From Bacteroidota bacterium (GTDB taxonomy: Bacteria > Bacteroidota > Bacteroidia > Bacteroidales > GCA-2748055), in the NCBI GenBank assembly GCA_030592605.1, contig JAUVIT010000116.1, positions 1 to 6,281 of the forward strand: a DNA stretch of 6,281 bases. Reading direction: 5' to 3'. The position numbers were made by a program, and so were the translations under genes. Every line of letters begins with the position of its first letter. Position 1 is the stretch's first letter. The notes beneath the pieces were generated by a model that was not told the DNA's origin, searched no databases, and saw only the letters and a program-made list of their open reading frames with translations. Below are positions 1-6,271 of the stretch, in pieces.

Positions 1-341
1 ACGGTACTGGTACCGTACAGTTTTTTTACCGTACCTATCTCAATACCAATCCGGATGAAGAGGTGGATATCAATGAGTTCAGATACCCCGGACCAAAGCC
101 GTAAAGCAAGGAGAACGCTGTTTTGATGATGGCCGATTCTGTTGAAGCTGCTTCACGGACACTGAAGGCCTATACCCGTGAATCCATTTCCGACCTGGTG
201 GAGAATATTGTCAGCCGACAGGCTGAGGAGGAGCAGTTTACCGAGGCGGATCTAAGCTTTGCGGATATGACCGTCATTAAGGAGATTTTCAAGAACAGGC
301 TTACCAACATATATCATTCCAGGATTGAGTATCCTGAATAG
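1..341 (+). pseudogene. 3' end of 7TM-HD cyclic-di-AMP phosphodiesterase (PgpH/YqfF type), interrupted by an in-frame stop
   Basis: This is the C-terminal part of a membrane-anchored HD-domain hydrolase. In characterised relatives the family degrades the second messenger c-di-AMP to pApA on the cytoplasmic side. The frame starts at base 3 with GTGTVQFFYRTY. The preceding partial codon (xAC) would fit the second His of the family's HHGT motif, so the window opens inside the HD domain. Family hallmarks follow: FRYPGPKP (residues encoded by 78-101), then SKENAVLMMADSVEAASRTL, and the conserved C-terminal end IYHSRIEYPE before TAG at 339-341. Between FRYPGPKP and SKENAV lies TAA at 102-104, replacing exactly one codon. 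Frame and conservation are intact on both sides, so this is a point change (for example CAA or TAT to TAA) or a sequencing error, not a frameshift. A truncated product would lose the last 78 residues. TAA also ends three other genes here, so the genetic code is standard. Reinitiation at TTG 123 or ATG 126/129 is possible, but the fragment would be only part of a domain. Family call is firm; functional status is open. Confidence 0.85.
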
Positions 342-349
342 ACAGAGAG

Positions 350-1012
350 TTATTCAATCAGCTCAATAATCTCGGTGTTGGGGAAGGTAGCGGGATCAAA
401 ATCAAAAATACTTTCTTTCAGTGTCTGATCTGCTTTCATTTCGGAGAGGATCATGGTATAGAGAATACCCTCTTTGTGTTTCAACTGCATCACTTCCAGT
501 TTCTGAGAGTCGGGATTCACAAACATTTTTAGCATGGAATAAGGCCCCGATCTATCTTTTGGGTAGAGCTGTATTTCGATCAGACTCTTACCCTGCATAG
601 GGCTGCTCCCAATGTACATGTAATTGAAATCCTGTTCATAAGCTTTGATGATCTTTATGGGAACTGCCTGAAGATAACCAGGTTGGTCCGGATCAGGCTC
701 GCTTACATAGACCTCCTCGGTCTCCGTATTCTGGGAATAGAGTTTATCCTCATTATAATAGACAATGTACTCATCCAACATTATCTTATACTTCAGCCCT
801 TTCATCCAGATCACCACTTCTCCCTCTGCAGAGGTCTCCTGCATCAGGTCCTCCCGTATATAGTCCATATGGATTACATAAGCTTTGCTCAGGTCGAACT
901 GCATCGATACGGCCTGCAGGTACTTGTCAGCCCTGCTGTCCTGCTGACTGTAGGAGGCAAGGGTGAAAAAAGATAGCACCGCCAGCAGCCATATATGTCT
1001 GTGTTGATTCAT
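350..1012 (-). CDS. LolA-like periplasmic outer-membrane lipoprotein carrier protein
   Basis: The 220-residue product is a predicted periplasmic chaperone of the LolA type, which receives lipoproteins released from the inner membrane and carries them to the outer membrane. Residues 1-22 form a Sec signal peptide: a short basic n-region (HRH), a hydrophobic core IWLLAVLSFFTLA, and likely cleavage after YS before QQDS. There is no lipobox Cys, so it should be soluble. The mature part is beta-strand-rich, with alternating patterns such as EGEVVIWMKGLKYKIML (64-79), and ends with FDFDPATFPNTEIIEL (203-218), typical of Bacteroidota LolA homologues. Length fits the family. The ATG at 1012 gives a complete signal peptide and has no Shine-Dalgarno sequence. 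It lies 15 bp after the ftsK stop and is almost certainly cotranscribed with ftsK. Its own stop is 8 bp from the stop of the converging pgpH-like gene. Alternative: another member of the LolA/LppX-fold superfamily with a different client. Confidence 0.82.
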   Translation of the reverse strand: MNQHRHIWLLAVLSFFTLASYSQQDSRADKYLQAVSMQFDLSKAYVIHMDYIREDLMQETSAEGEVVIWMKGLKYKIMLDEYIVYYNEDKLYSQNTETEEVYVSEPDPDQPGYLQAVPIKIIKAYEQDFNYMYIGSSPMQGKSLIEIQLYPKDRSGPYSMLKMFVNPDSQKLEVMQLKHKEGILYTMILSEMKADQTLKESIFDFDPATFPNTEIIELIE

Positions 1013-1018
1013 GGTTCG

Positions 1019-1034
1019 AATCTAAATTTAGATT
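1019..1034. promoter_or_regulatory. 16-bp perfect palindrome at the ftsK-lolA junction
   Basis: AATCTAAATTTAGATT is a perfect 16-bp palindrome that overlaps the ftsK stop codon (1028-1030) and ends 6 bp before the lolA-like start codon. It shares ATCTA/TAGAT half-sites with the dyad upstream of ftsK. It is AT-rich and lacks a T run, so it does not look like an intrinsic terminator. It may be an operator or an mRNA element influencing translation of the downstream gene, or chance. Confidence 0.35.
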
Positions 1035-3373
1035 AGCTTACTCAAAATCTGTTCCAAACTGAATTCATCCTGTACAAGGACCTTCCTGGCCTTACTACCT
1101 TCAAAAGGACCAAGGATCCCTGCAACTTCCAGCTGATCCACAATCCGCCCGGCCCTGTTGTACCCCAGGGATAGTTTTCGCTGAATAAGTGAAGTGGAAC
1201 CCTGCTGGTGCTGGACCACAAGCCTTGCCGCCTCCTCAAACTTTTCATCTCTTTTGTCAAGATCCACTTCGGGACCGCTTCCGCTTACCTCCTCTACAGG
1301 ATTAAGCATCAGAGCCGTGGGGTAGCCTTTTTGTTGTCCTATAAAATCAGTTACGTCTTCAATCTCGGGTCCGTCTACAAAGGCACATTGCAGTCGTATG
1401 GGCTCGCTTCCACTGAGGAAGAGCATATCACCCCTTCCGATTAACTGATCCGCACCCGGTCCGTCTAAAATGGTACGGGAGTCGATCCCGGAGGTGACTC
1501 TGAAAGCGATTCGGGCCGGGAAGTTGGCTTTGATGACCCCTGTTATAATGTTGGTGGTGGGTCGCTGGGTGGCAATAATCAGGTGTATCCCGATGGCCCT
1601 TGCCAGCTGGGCAAGTCTGGAAATAGGGTGTTCAATCTCCCTGCCGGCTGTCATGATCAGGTCGGCAAATTCATCTATAATGACTACGATAAATGGGAGG
1701 AAATGGTGCCCCTTGTTGGGATTCAGTTTTCGATTGATGAATTTGCTGTTGTACTCCTTTATGTTTCTTACCTGTGCGTTTTTCAGCAGATTATAACGGT
1801 CGTCCATCTCTCCACACAGACTGTTTAGAGTGTGGATCACCTGCTGGGTATCAGTGATTATGGCCTCTTCTGATTCGGGAAGTTTGGCCAGGTAATGCCG
1901 CTCTATCTTGCTGTAAAGGGAAAGCTCCACTTTTTTGGGATCGATCATTACAAACTTCAGCTGAGCAGGATGCTTTTTAAAGAGCAAGGATGCAATAATG
2001 GCATTTAATCCAACTGATTTACCCTGACCGGTAGCACCGGCAACAAGGAGGTGAGGCATCTTGGTCAGATCAAATACAAATGTTTCATTGGAGATAGTTT
2101 TCCCCAGAGCGATGGCCAGCTCCATATCCGCATCCTGAAACTTTTTCGAGGCCAGGATCGATTTCATGGATACAGTCCTGGGATTCTGGTTGGGAACCTC
2201 TATTCCTATGGTTCCTTTTCCGGGAATGGGTGCTATGATCCTGATTCCCAGGGCTGACAGACTTAATGCAATATCATCTTCCAGATTTTTAATCTTGGAT
2301 ATCCTGATGCCGGGGGCCGGGACGATCTCATAGAGTGTCACCGTTGGCCCAATGGTGGCCTTGATCTTGTCAATCTTGATATTATAGTTCCCCAAAGTCT
2401 CGACAATCCGGTTTTTATTGGATATCAGCTCTTCATTGCTTACCGTTGTTTCTCCCTTGTCATAATCCTTCATTAGACTCAGAGGTGGATACCTGAACTT
2501 GGGTAGGTCCAGAGTGGGGTCGTACTCACCCAGGGCTCCCTCATCAAGATTTATATCCTCTGGATCAATATCCTCAATGGTCATTTCCACATCTACTTTT
2601 CCACTGGAGTTTTCCTCTGTCAGGGGACTCTTGTCTTCGCTGTCATCAACTTTAACAACAAAGGGTTCTTCCTCAATCTCTTTCTCAACCTGGCTTGTAT
2701 TATCGCTTTGTATAAGCTCTTCCTGTTCAACTGTTTGCTCAGTTTCTTGCGCCTGTTCGTCTGTGGAGACAAAGGGGTTAGCTAGTGTCCTGATCCAGTC
2801 CAGGAAAGATGTTGAGAACAGTAGCATGGCCGCATAACAGATGACCAGCAGGAAAATGGTTCCCAGTGTACCTATGCTTGCGACCAACCATCTGCTGAGG
2901 AAATATCCGTGTTGTCCGCCCGGACCACTTCCCAGTGCTCCTCCGGCATCTCCAAAGATCAAGCTAAGAGTAAGCGACAAAAGAATGATCAGGATAAGGC
3001 TGTTCCGAATGGCCTTGGCGGCTTTCACTACCCGAATCTTGTAAAGTGCCATCGCCCAGATTATCAGGATGATCGGGAAAAGAAAGCTGGCAATTCCAAA
3101 CCATTTGTTAATGAACAGATTGGACAGCCATGCACCTAGTTTTCCGCCTGAGTTTTCAACCTGGATTTCCGGACCGGAGAATACCTTTGCCCATTCAAAA
3201 TCCTGGTCTGTTTTCCAATTGATCAGATAGGAGATAAGTGAGAGGATTAAAAACAGCGCCAGCAACAGGAATACAATTCCTGTGGCATAACGAAAGCGGT
3301 CATCCTTAAAAAAGGCATGCACAGACCCCAGGAACCTTACAATTGGATTTTTCTTCTTCTTTTTTTTGGCCAT
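1028..3373 (-). CDS. ftsK: DNA translocase FtsK
   Basis: A 781-residue septal DNA pump of the FtsK/SpoIIIE family, which couples chromosome segregation and dimer resolution to cell division. The N-terminus is lysine-rich (MAKKKKKKNP) and is followed by four membrane segments at about 31-51, 92-114, 123-141 and 165-188. An acidic, Glu/Gln-rich linker spans about 201-300; this is much shorter than in E. coli and usual for Bacteroidota. The motor region (about 305-690) has Walker A GATGQGKS at 446-453, Walker B IVVIIDEFADLI at 562-573 (Asp567/Glu568), and the family motif RAIGIHLIIATQRP at 592-605. The C-terminal gamma winged-helix domain (about 708-770) contains QRKLSLGYNRAGRIVDQLE (731-749), the DNA-reading region that recognises KOPS in studied homologues. 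Nothing essential is missing. The ATG at 3373 is supported by the basic start; an 8-base A run in the mRNA right after GCC could make the first codons error-prone in sequencing. It sits between a lipoprotein gene 71 bp upstream and a LolA-like gene 15 bp downstream. Confidence 0.97.
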   Translation of the reverse strand: MAKKKKKKNPIVRFLGSVHAFFKDDRFRYATGIVFLLLALFLILSLISYLINWKTDQDFEWAKVFSGPEIQVENSGGKLGAWLSNLFINKWFGIASFLFPIILIIWAMALYKIRVVKAAKAIRNSLILIILLSLTLSLIFGDAGGALGSGPGGQHGYFLSRWLVASIGTLGTIFLLVICYAAMLLFSTSFLDWIRTLANPFVSTDEQAQETEQTVEQEELIQSDNTSQVEKEIEEEPFVVKVDDSEDKSPLTEENSSGKVDVEMTIEDIDPEDINLDEGALGEYDPTLDLPKFRYPPLSLMKDYDKGETTVSNEELISNKNRIVETLGNYNIKIDKIKATIGPTVTLYEIVPAPGIRISKIKNLEDDIALSLSALGIRIIAPIPGKGTIGIEVPNQNPRTVSMKSILASKKFQDADMELAIALGKTISNETFVFDLTKMPHLLVAGATGQGKSVGLNAIIASLLFKKHPAQLKFVMIDPKKVELSLYSKIERHYLAKLPESEEAIITDTQQVIHTLNSLCGEMDDRYNLLKNAQVRNIKEYNSKFINRKLNPNKGHHFLPFIVVIIDEFADLIMTAGREIEHPISRLAQLARAIGIHLIIATQRPTTNIITGVIKANFPARIAFRVTSGIDSRTILDGPGADQLIGRGDMLFLSGSEPIRLQCAFVDGPEIEDVTDFIGQQKGYPTALMLNPVEEVSGSGPEVDLDKRDEKFEEAARLVVQHQQGSTSLIQRKLSLGYNRAGRIVDQLEVAGILGPFEGSKARKVLVQDEFSLEQILSKLI

Positions 3374-3393
3374 CCTACCCCGGTTGAATAACG

Positions 3394-3406
3394 ATCTACT
3401 GTAGAT
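3394..3406. promoter_or_regulatory. Perfect 6-1-6 dyad (ATCTAC-T-GTAGAT) upstream of ftsK
   Basis: A perfect inverted repeat of 6-bp arms around one central base lies 20 bp upstream of the ftsK start, inside the 71-bp spacer 3374-3444. On its right are tandem ACTAA-type direct repeats (about 3411-3428: actaactaatgtactaat). No TAnnTTTG element is seen for ftsK, so a dedicated promoter is not shown. The dyad could be a protein-binding site or a small RNA hairpin; the loop is too tight for a terminator and no T run follows. Confidence 0.35.
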
Positions 3407-3444
3407 TATAACTAACTAATGTACTAATAACGGAACAGTTCAGC

Positions 3445-4131
3445 TTATTCTTTTGTAAACAGACTGTTAATAAAATCTTCCATGACCGGACGGCTTACAT
3501 GCCTGTAATCATCTGGGACCGTAAAGATCTCAGATTCAATGATTCTGGTTTCATATTCTGCACAGGTAAGATGCATTTTCAGGTAGCTGAGCTGAATCCT
3601 GAAATCAGACAAAGGGTATTTAATAGTGCTATATGGAGTACTCAGATTGGGTCTTCGAACAGAGAAATCGCGGGTGTAGTACATATTAAAGCTCTCGATC
3701 CCGGTATCTATTTTAACTTGCTCCGAGTTGAGGCCGCCAATCACAGATTGCTCCCCGGTGGTTTGGATATGTAGCTCTGCAGGGGCAACAATTCCGGCTG
3801 GCAGTTCTCCCCTTTCACCCCTGTAGTAGACTTTATTTCCAAAGAGGTTAAGAAGGGTGGATACACGTTTGTTCCTGAGGTCGGCAATTTGTATAAGAGA
3901 GAATTGATTGAAGAAACCATTGATTCGGGTGACCACAAAATAGTCGGTATACCAGGTATCCATTTTGGCAGGCAGGATCCGGGTGGGGACATCGCCAGCC
4001 ATACTCTCCATGTAGGAAATATTGTACTTTACGTAATGCGCTTCCACTGTTTCAGGAAGAGTTTGACGGCGGCAGCTGTAAAGAAGCAGTGAAACCAGAA
4101 ACAGGAAGGGAATAATGAGTCTACGGGGCAC
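3445..4131 (-). CDS. Uncharacterised lipoprotein, possibly of a LolA/DUF4412-like beta-rich fold
   Basis: I do not recognise a named family with certainty. Started at the GTG at 4131, the product is 228 residues and begins with a textbook lipoprotein signal peptide: basic MPRR, hydrophobic LIIPFLFLVSLLL, and lipobox LYSC with the lipidated Cys at residue 20. The mature part starts CRRQTLPET, without an acidic run after Cys. It is rich in short beta-strand patterns. The stretch SVIGGLNSEQVKIDTG followed by FNMYYTRDFSV resembles the 'IAGYKCKKA...YT' region of DUF4412/GLPGLI-type Bacteroidota proteins; this is a weak impression. A longer start, TTG at 4167, adds MGENWWKFIQFT before the signal peptide. 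I prefer GTG because the longer form has an odd n-region with two Trp, and because a TAnnTTTG promoter-like element overlaps the TTG itself. There is no in-frame ATG before the lipobox. The gene heads the cluster with ftsK (71 bp downstream) and the LolA-like gene, which suggests an envelope role, perhaps as a client or acceptor in lipoprotein transport. Confidence 0.72.
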   Translation of the reverse strand: MPRRLIIPFLFLVSLLLYSCRRQTLPETVEAHYVKYNISYMESMAGDVPTRILPAKMDTWYTDYFVVTRINGFFNQFSLIQIADLRNKRVSTLLNLFGNKVYYRGERGELPAGIVAPAELHIQTTGEQSVIGGLNSEQVKIDTGIESFNMYYTRDFSVRRPNLSTPYSTIKYPLSDFRIQLSYLKMHLTCAEYETRIIESEIFTVPDDYRHVSRPVMEDFINSLFTKE

Positions 4132-4164
4132 GGTAAATTGTATGAATTTCCACCAATTTTCACC

Positions 4165-4172
4165 CAAAATTA
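4165..4172 (-). promoter_or_regulatory. Candidate Bacteroidota -7 element for the lipoprotein-ftsK-lolA cluster
   Basis: Read on the minus strand the site is TAATTTTG, an exact match to the Bacteroidota -7 consensus TAnnTTTG. Transcription would start roughly 7 bases downstream, near 4158, leaving a short leader before the GTG at 4131. I see no good -33 TTTG at the usual spacing, so the call rests on one element plus its position ahead of the first gene of the cluster. Confidence 0.38.
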
Positions 4173-4173
4173 G

Positions 4174-4197
4174 AAAAATATATCACTATATATGTTT
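4174..4197. promoter_or_regulatory. AT-rich interrupted inverted repeat in the divergent promoter region
   Basis: Arms ATATAT (4178-4183) and ATATAT (4188-4193) flank CACT. After one mismatched pair (4177/4194) they extend by three more A-T pairs (4174-4176 with 4195-4197). The dyad covers the region where the -33 element of the minus-strand promoter would lie, a position suited to a repressor or activator. It does not match ArgR or Crp/Fnr consensus sites that I know. AT-rich sequence makes chance dyads common. Confidence 0.25.
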
Positions 4198-4238
4198 AAG
4201 AAACTCTTTTTATGACAAAACATAGAAAGGGGAATATA

Positions 4239-4246
4239 TAGATTTG
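4239..4246 (+). promoter_or_regulatory. Candidate Bacteroidota -7 element for the carbamate kinase operon
   Basis: TAGATTTG matches the Bacteroidota -7 consensus TAnnTTTG exactly and lies 22 bp before the ATG at 4269. A start site near 4252-4254 would leave a leader of only about 15-17 nt, with no Shine-Dalgarno sequence, as is common in this phylum. A -33 TTTG at the expected spacing is not evident; the nearest resemblance is TATG at 4211-4214, slightly too far upstream. Confidence 0.4.
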
Positions 4247-4268
4247 CAAGGTTCAATAAAGATCTATT

Positions 4269-5225
4269 ATGAAAAAGCTGGCAGTTGTAGCGCTTGGAGG
4301 AAATGCACTACTCCGCGACAATCAGTTGGGTACCATCGATGAGCAGGAGCAGAACACGACCGATACCCTGGAAAATCTTTTGTTTCTGATCAGGGAAGAT
4401 TATGACCTGGTCATTACCCATGGAAATGGTCCCCAGGTAGGCAATATCCTGATGCGTAACGATGCAGGTGAAGAAAATTACGGCATTCCGCAGATGCCGC
4501 TGGATATCTGTGTGGCTGACTCGCAGGGGGGGATAGGCTATATGATTGAGCGAATGCTCAGGAATATTCTGCATAAAAACGGAATCCACAAGGAAGTGCT
4601 TACACTGGTTACCATGTCTGTGGTAGAAGAGAACGATCCGGCTTTCCACTTACCCTCCAAAAGGGTGGGAAAAACGTACAGTAAGGAGGAAGCGGATAGG
4701 ATTGCTGCCGAAAAAGGATGGATTTTTCAGAAAGGAAATAAGCGTGAAGGAGGCTATCGAAGAGCAGTGCCTTCCCCGAAGCCCATTGAGATCATCAATG
4801 AGAAGGTAATTGAAAAGCTGGCCCGGCAGGGGAGCATTGTAGTGGCCTCGGGTGGAGGAGGAGTTCCTGTTTACCGTGATGCTGAAGGCCGCATCAGGCC
4901 ATCCGAAGCGGTAATCGACAAGGATCTGGCATCGGCCCTTCTGGGGGCCAGGATTGGAGCCGATGAGTTCTATATCCTCACAGACGTGCCATTTGTATAC
5001 ATCAATTACGGGACTCCCCAACAGGAAGTAAAAGAGTTCTTAAATTACAAGGATACTTCTTCATACCTGGATCAGGGCATGTTTGGTGAAGGCGATATGG
5101 CTCCAAAAATCAGGGCGGCTTTGCAGTTCATAGAGAAGGGTGGAGAGAAGAGCGTTATTACAGAAGCTTTTAAGCTCGAAGATCGAAGCTATGGAACAAA
5201 AATTACCATGGAATACGATGACTGA
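4269..5225 (+). CDS. arcC: Carbamate kinase
   Basis: A 318-residue cytoplasmic amino-acid-kinase-family enzyme that transfers phosphate from carbamoyl phosphate to ADP, giving ATP, CO2 and ammonia: the ATP-yielding last step of the arginine deiminase pathway. Visible motifs are ALGGNAL (8-14), HGNGPQVGNI (51-60), GGIGYMIERML (87-97), DPAF (123-126), YRRAVPSPKP (163-172), GGGGVPV (195-201), VIDKDLASALL (215-225) and TDVPFVYINYG (238-248). Length is typical. Some usually constant positions differ from the best-known enzymes: KPIG reads KRVG (131-134), GSMGPK reads GDMAPK (275-280), and TQ before the third strand reads TM. This suggests a separate lineage rather than loss of function. The ATG at 4269 begins the canonical MKKLAVVALGG. 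It is first in a two-gene unit with the ornithine carbamoyltransferase 44 bp downstream and divergent from the lipoprotein gene. A related carbamoyl-phosphate-synthesising role (as in some archaeal family members) is less likely. Confidence 0.94.
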   Translation: MKKLAVVALGGNALLRDNQLGTIDEQEQNTTDTLENLLFLIREDYDLVITHGNGPQVGNILMRNDAGEENYGIPQMPLDICVADSQGGIGYMIERMLRNILHKNGIHKEVLTLVTMSVVEENDPAFHLPSKRVGKTYSKEEADRIAAEKGWIFQKGNKREGGYRRAVPSPKPIEIINEKVIEKLARQGSIVVASGGGGVPVYRDAEGRIRPSEAVIDKDLASALLGARIGADEFYILTDVPFVYINYGTPQQEVKEFLNYKDTSSYLDQGMFGEGDMAPKIRAALQFIEKGGEKSVITEAFKLEDRSYGTKITMEYDD

Positions 5226-5269
5226 CAATTTATATTATTTTTATCTGACCAATTAATTTCTTTCTTATC

Positions 5270-6271
5270 ATGGCTTTTAACCTGCGCAACCGACATTTTC
5301 TGACACTTCTTGATTTTACCCCCCAGGAGATTCACTTTCTGCTGGATCTTGGTTTTTCTTTAAAGAAGGCAAAGTATAGTGGCACTGAAGTCCCCACTTT
5401 AAAGGGGAAGAACGTTGCCTTGATTTTTGAAAAGAGTTCAACCCGTACCAGGTGTGCTTTTGAAGTGGCTGCGCTTGACCAGGGAGCCGGGCTTACCTAC
5501 CTGGGCCCTTCCGGATCACAAATTGGCTACAAAGAATCCATGAAAGACACTGCCCGTGTGTTGGGACGCATGTATGACGGGATCGAATACAGAGGCTTTG
5601 GTCAGTCGGTGGTGGAGGAGCTTGCAGCCCATGCAGGGGTGCCTGTCTGGAATGGTCTGACCACTGAGTTTCATCCTACCCAGATTCTGGCCGATTTCAT
5701 GACCATGATGGAGCATTCCGGTAAACCTCTGGAGGAAATGAAATTTTGTTACCTGGGCGATGCCAGGAACAACATGGGCAACTCATTGATGGTGGGCGCT
5801 GCCAAAATGGGGATAGATTTCAGAGCTGCAGCTCCTGAGTCGGTTCAGCCCGATGAGTCCCTGGTTCAGAAGTGCAGAAAGATTGCAAATGAGACCGGGG
5901 CAAAGATTACTATCAGCGATGATGTGCAGAAAGCGGTAAGGGATGCGGATTTTCTTTATACCGATGTATGGGTCTCCATGGGTGAGCCTGATGAGGTATG
6001 GGACGAACGAATCAAATTACTCAGGCCTTATCAGGTGAATATGGATGTGATAAAGGCGACCGGGAATCCCGCTGTGAAATTTCTTCACTGCCTTCCGGCA
6101 TTTCATAACAGGGAGACCAAAGTGGGAGAGGAGATCTACCAGAAATTTGGACTGGAAGCCATGGAGGTAAGCGAAGAGGTGTTCGAATCGGAACACTCCA
6201 TCGTTTTTGATGAGGCTGAAAACAGAATGCACTCAATAAAGGCTATTCTTGTTTCTACGCTGGGAGCTTAG
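5270..6271 (+). CDS. arcB: Ornithine carbamoyltransferase, probably catabolic
   Basis: A complete 333-residue cytoplasmic enzyme interconverting ornithine + carbamoyl phosphate and citrulline + phosphate. The carbamoyl-phosphate loop SSTRTR is at 56-61, HPTQ at 135-138, the ornithine-binding DVWVSMGE at 232-239 (Asp232, SMG 236-238), HCLPAFH at 273-279 with Cys274, and the terminal ENRMHSIKA at 317-325. The SMG loop marks a true ornithine enzyme, not the N-acetyl- or N-succinylornithine transcarbamylase that many Bacteroidota use for arginine synthesis. Together with the carbamate kinase gene 44 bp upstream, this favours a catabolic role (arginine or citrulline breakdown for ATP); a biosynthetic ArgF role cannot be excluded from sequence. 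The ATG at 5270 starts the family-typical N-terminus ([14 protein letters not shown]) and has no Shine-Dalgarno sequence. The spacer 5226-5269 is AT-rich with no terminator or TAnnTTTG element, consistent with cotranscription. The remaining 10 bp of the window hold nothing recognisable. Confidence 0.95.
   Translation: MAFNLRNRHFLTLLDFTPQEIHFLLDLGFSLKKAKYSGTEVPTLKGKNVALIFEKSSTRTRCAFEVAALDQGAGLTYLGPSGSQIGYKESMKDTARVLGRMYDGIEYRGFGQSVVEELAAHAGVPVWNGLTTEFHPTQILADFMTMMEHSGKPLEEMKFCYLGDARNNMGNSLMVGAAKMGIDFRAAAPESVQPDESLVQKCRKIANETGAKITISDDVQKAVRDADFLYTDVWVSMGEPDEVWDERIKLLRPYQVNMDVIKATGNPAVKFLHCLPAFHNRETKVGEEIYQKFGLEAMEVSEEVFESEHSIVFDEAENRMHSIKAILVSTLGA

Noticed and set aside
123..341. A stand-alone small gene starting at TTG 123
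   Set aside because: Its translation is the continuous C-terminus of the pgpH-like protein, and the same frame extends upstream through the TAA with matching family sequence, so it is a fragment rather than an independent gene.
320..373. Hairpins near the convergent stop codons (CAGGAT...ATCCTG at 320-336; GAGTTATT...AATAATCTC at 347-373) as a bidirectional terminator
   Set aside because: The first lies in codons for the conserved SRIEYPE end. The second has a bulge and an AT-rich stem. Neither is followed by a T run on either strand.
1208..3139. Several plus-strand open frames of about 65-110 codons opposite ftsK (for example 1470-1796 and 2499-2837)
   Set aside because: They are low-complexity or unfamiliar translations lying entirely within the conserved ftsK frame, so they are shadows of it. 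The membrane-like look of some comes from the antisense of acidic or hydrophobic codons.
3433..3441. GAAC-A-GTTC inverted repeat just after the lipoprotein gene stop as a terminator
   Set aside because: The arms are only 4 bp around a single base and there is no downstream T run in the direction of transcription; it cannot form a stable hairpin.
4308..5021. Two consecutive long open frames antisense to the carbamate kinase gene (4308-4649 and 4650-5021, minus strand)
   Set aside because: They share one frame fully inside a well-conserved gene, have no recognisable domains, and are explained by the codon composition of the sense strand.
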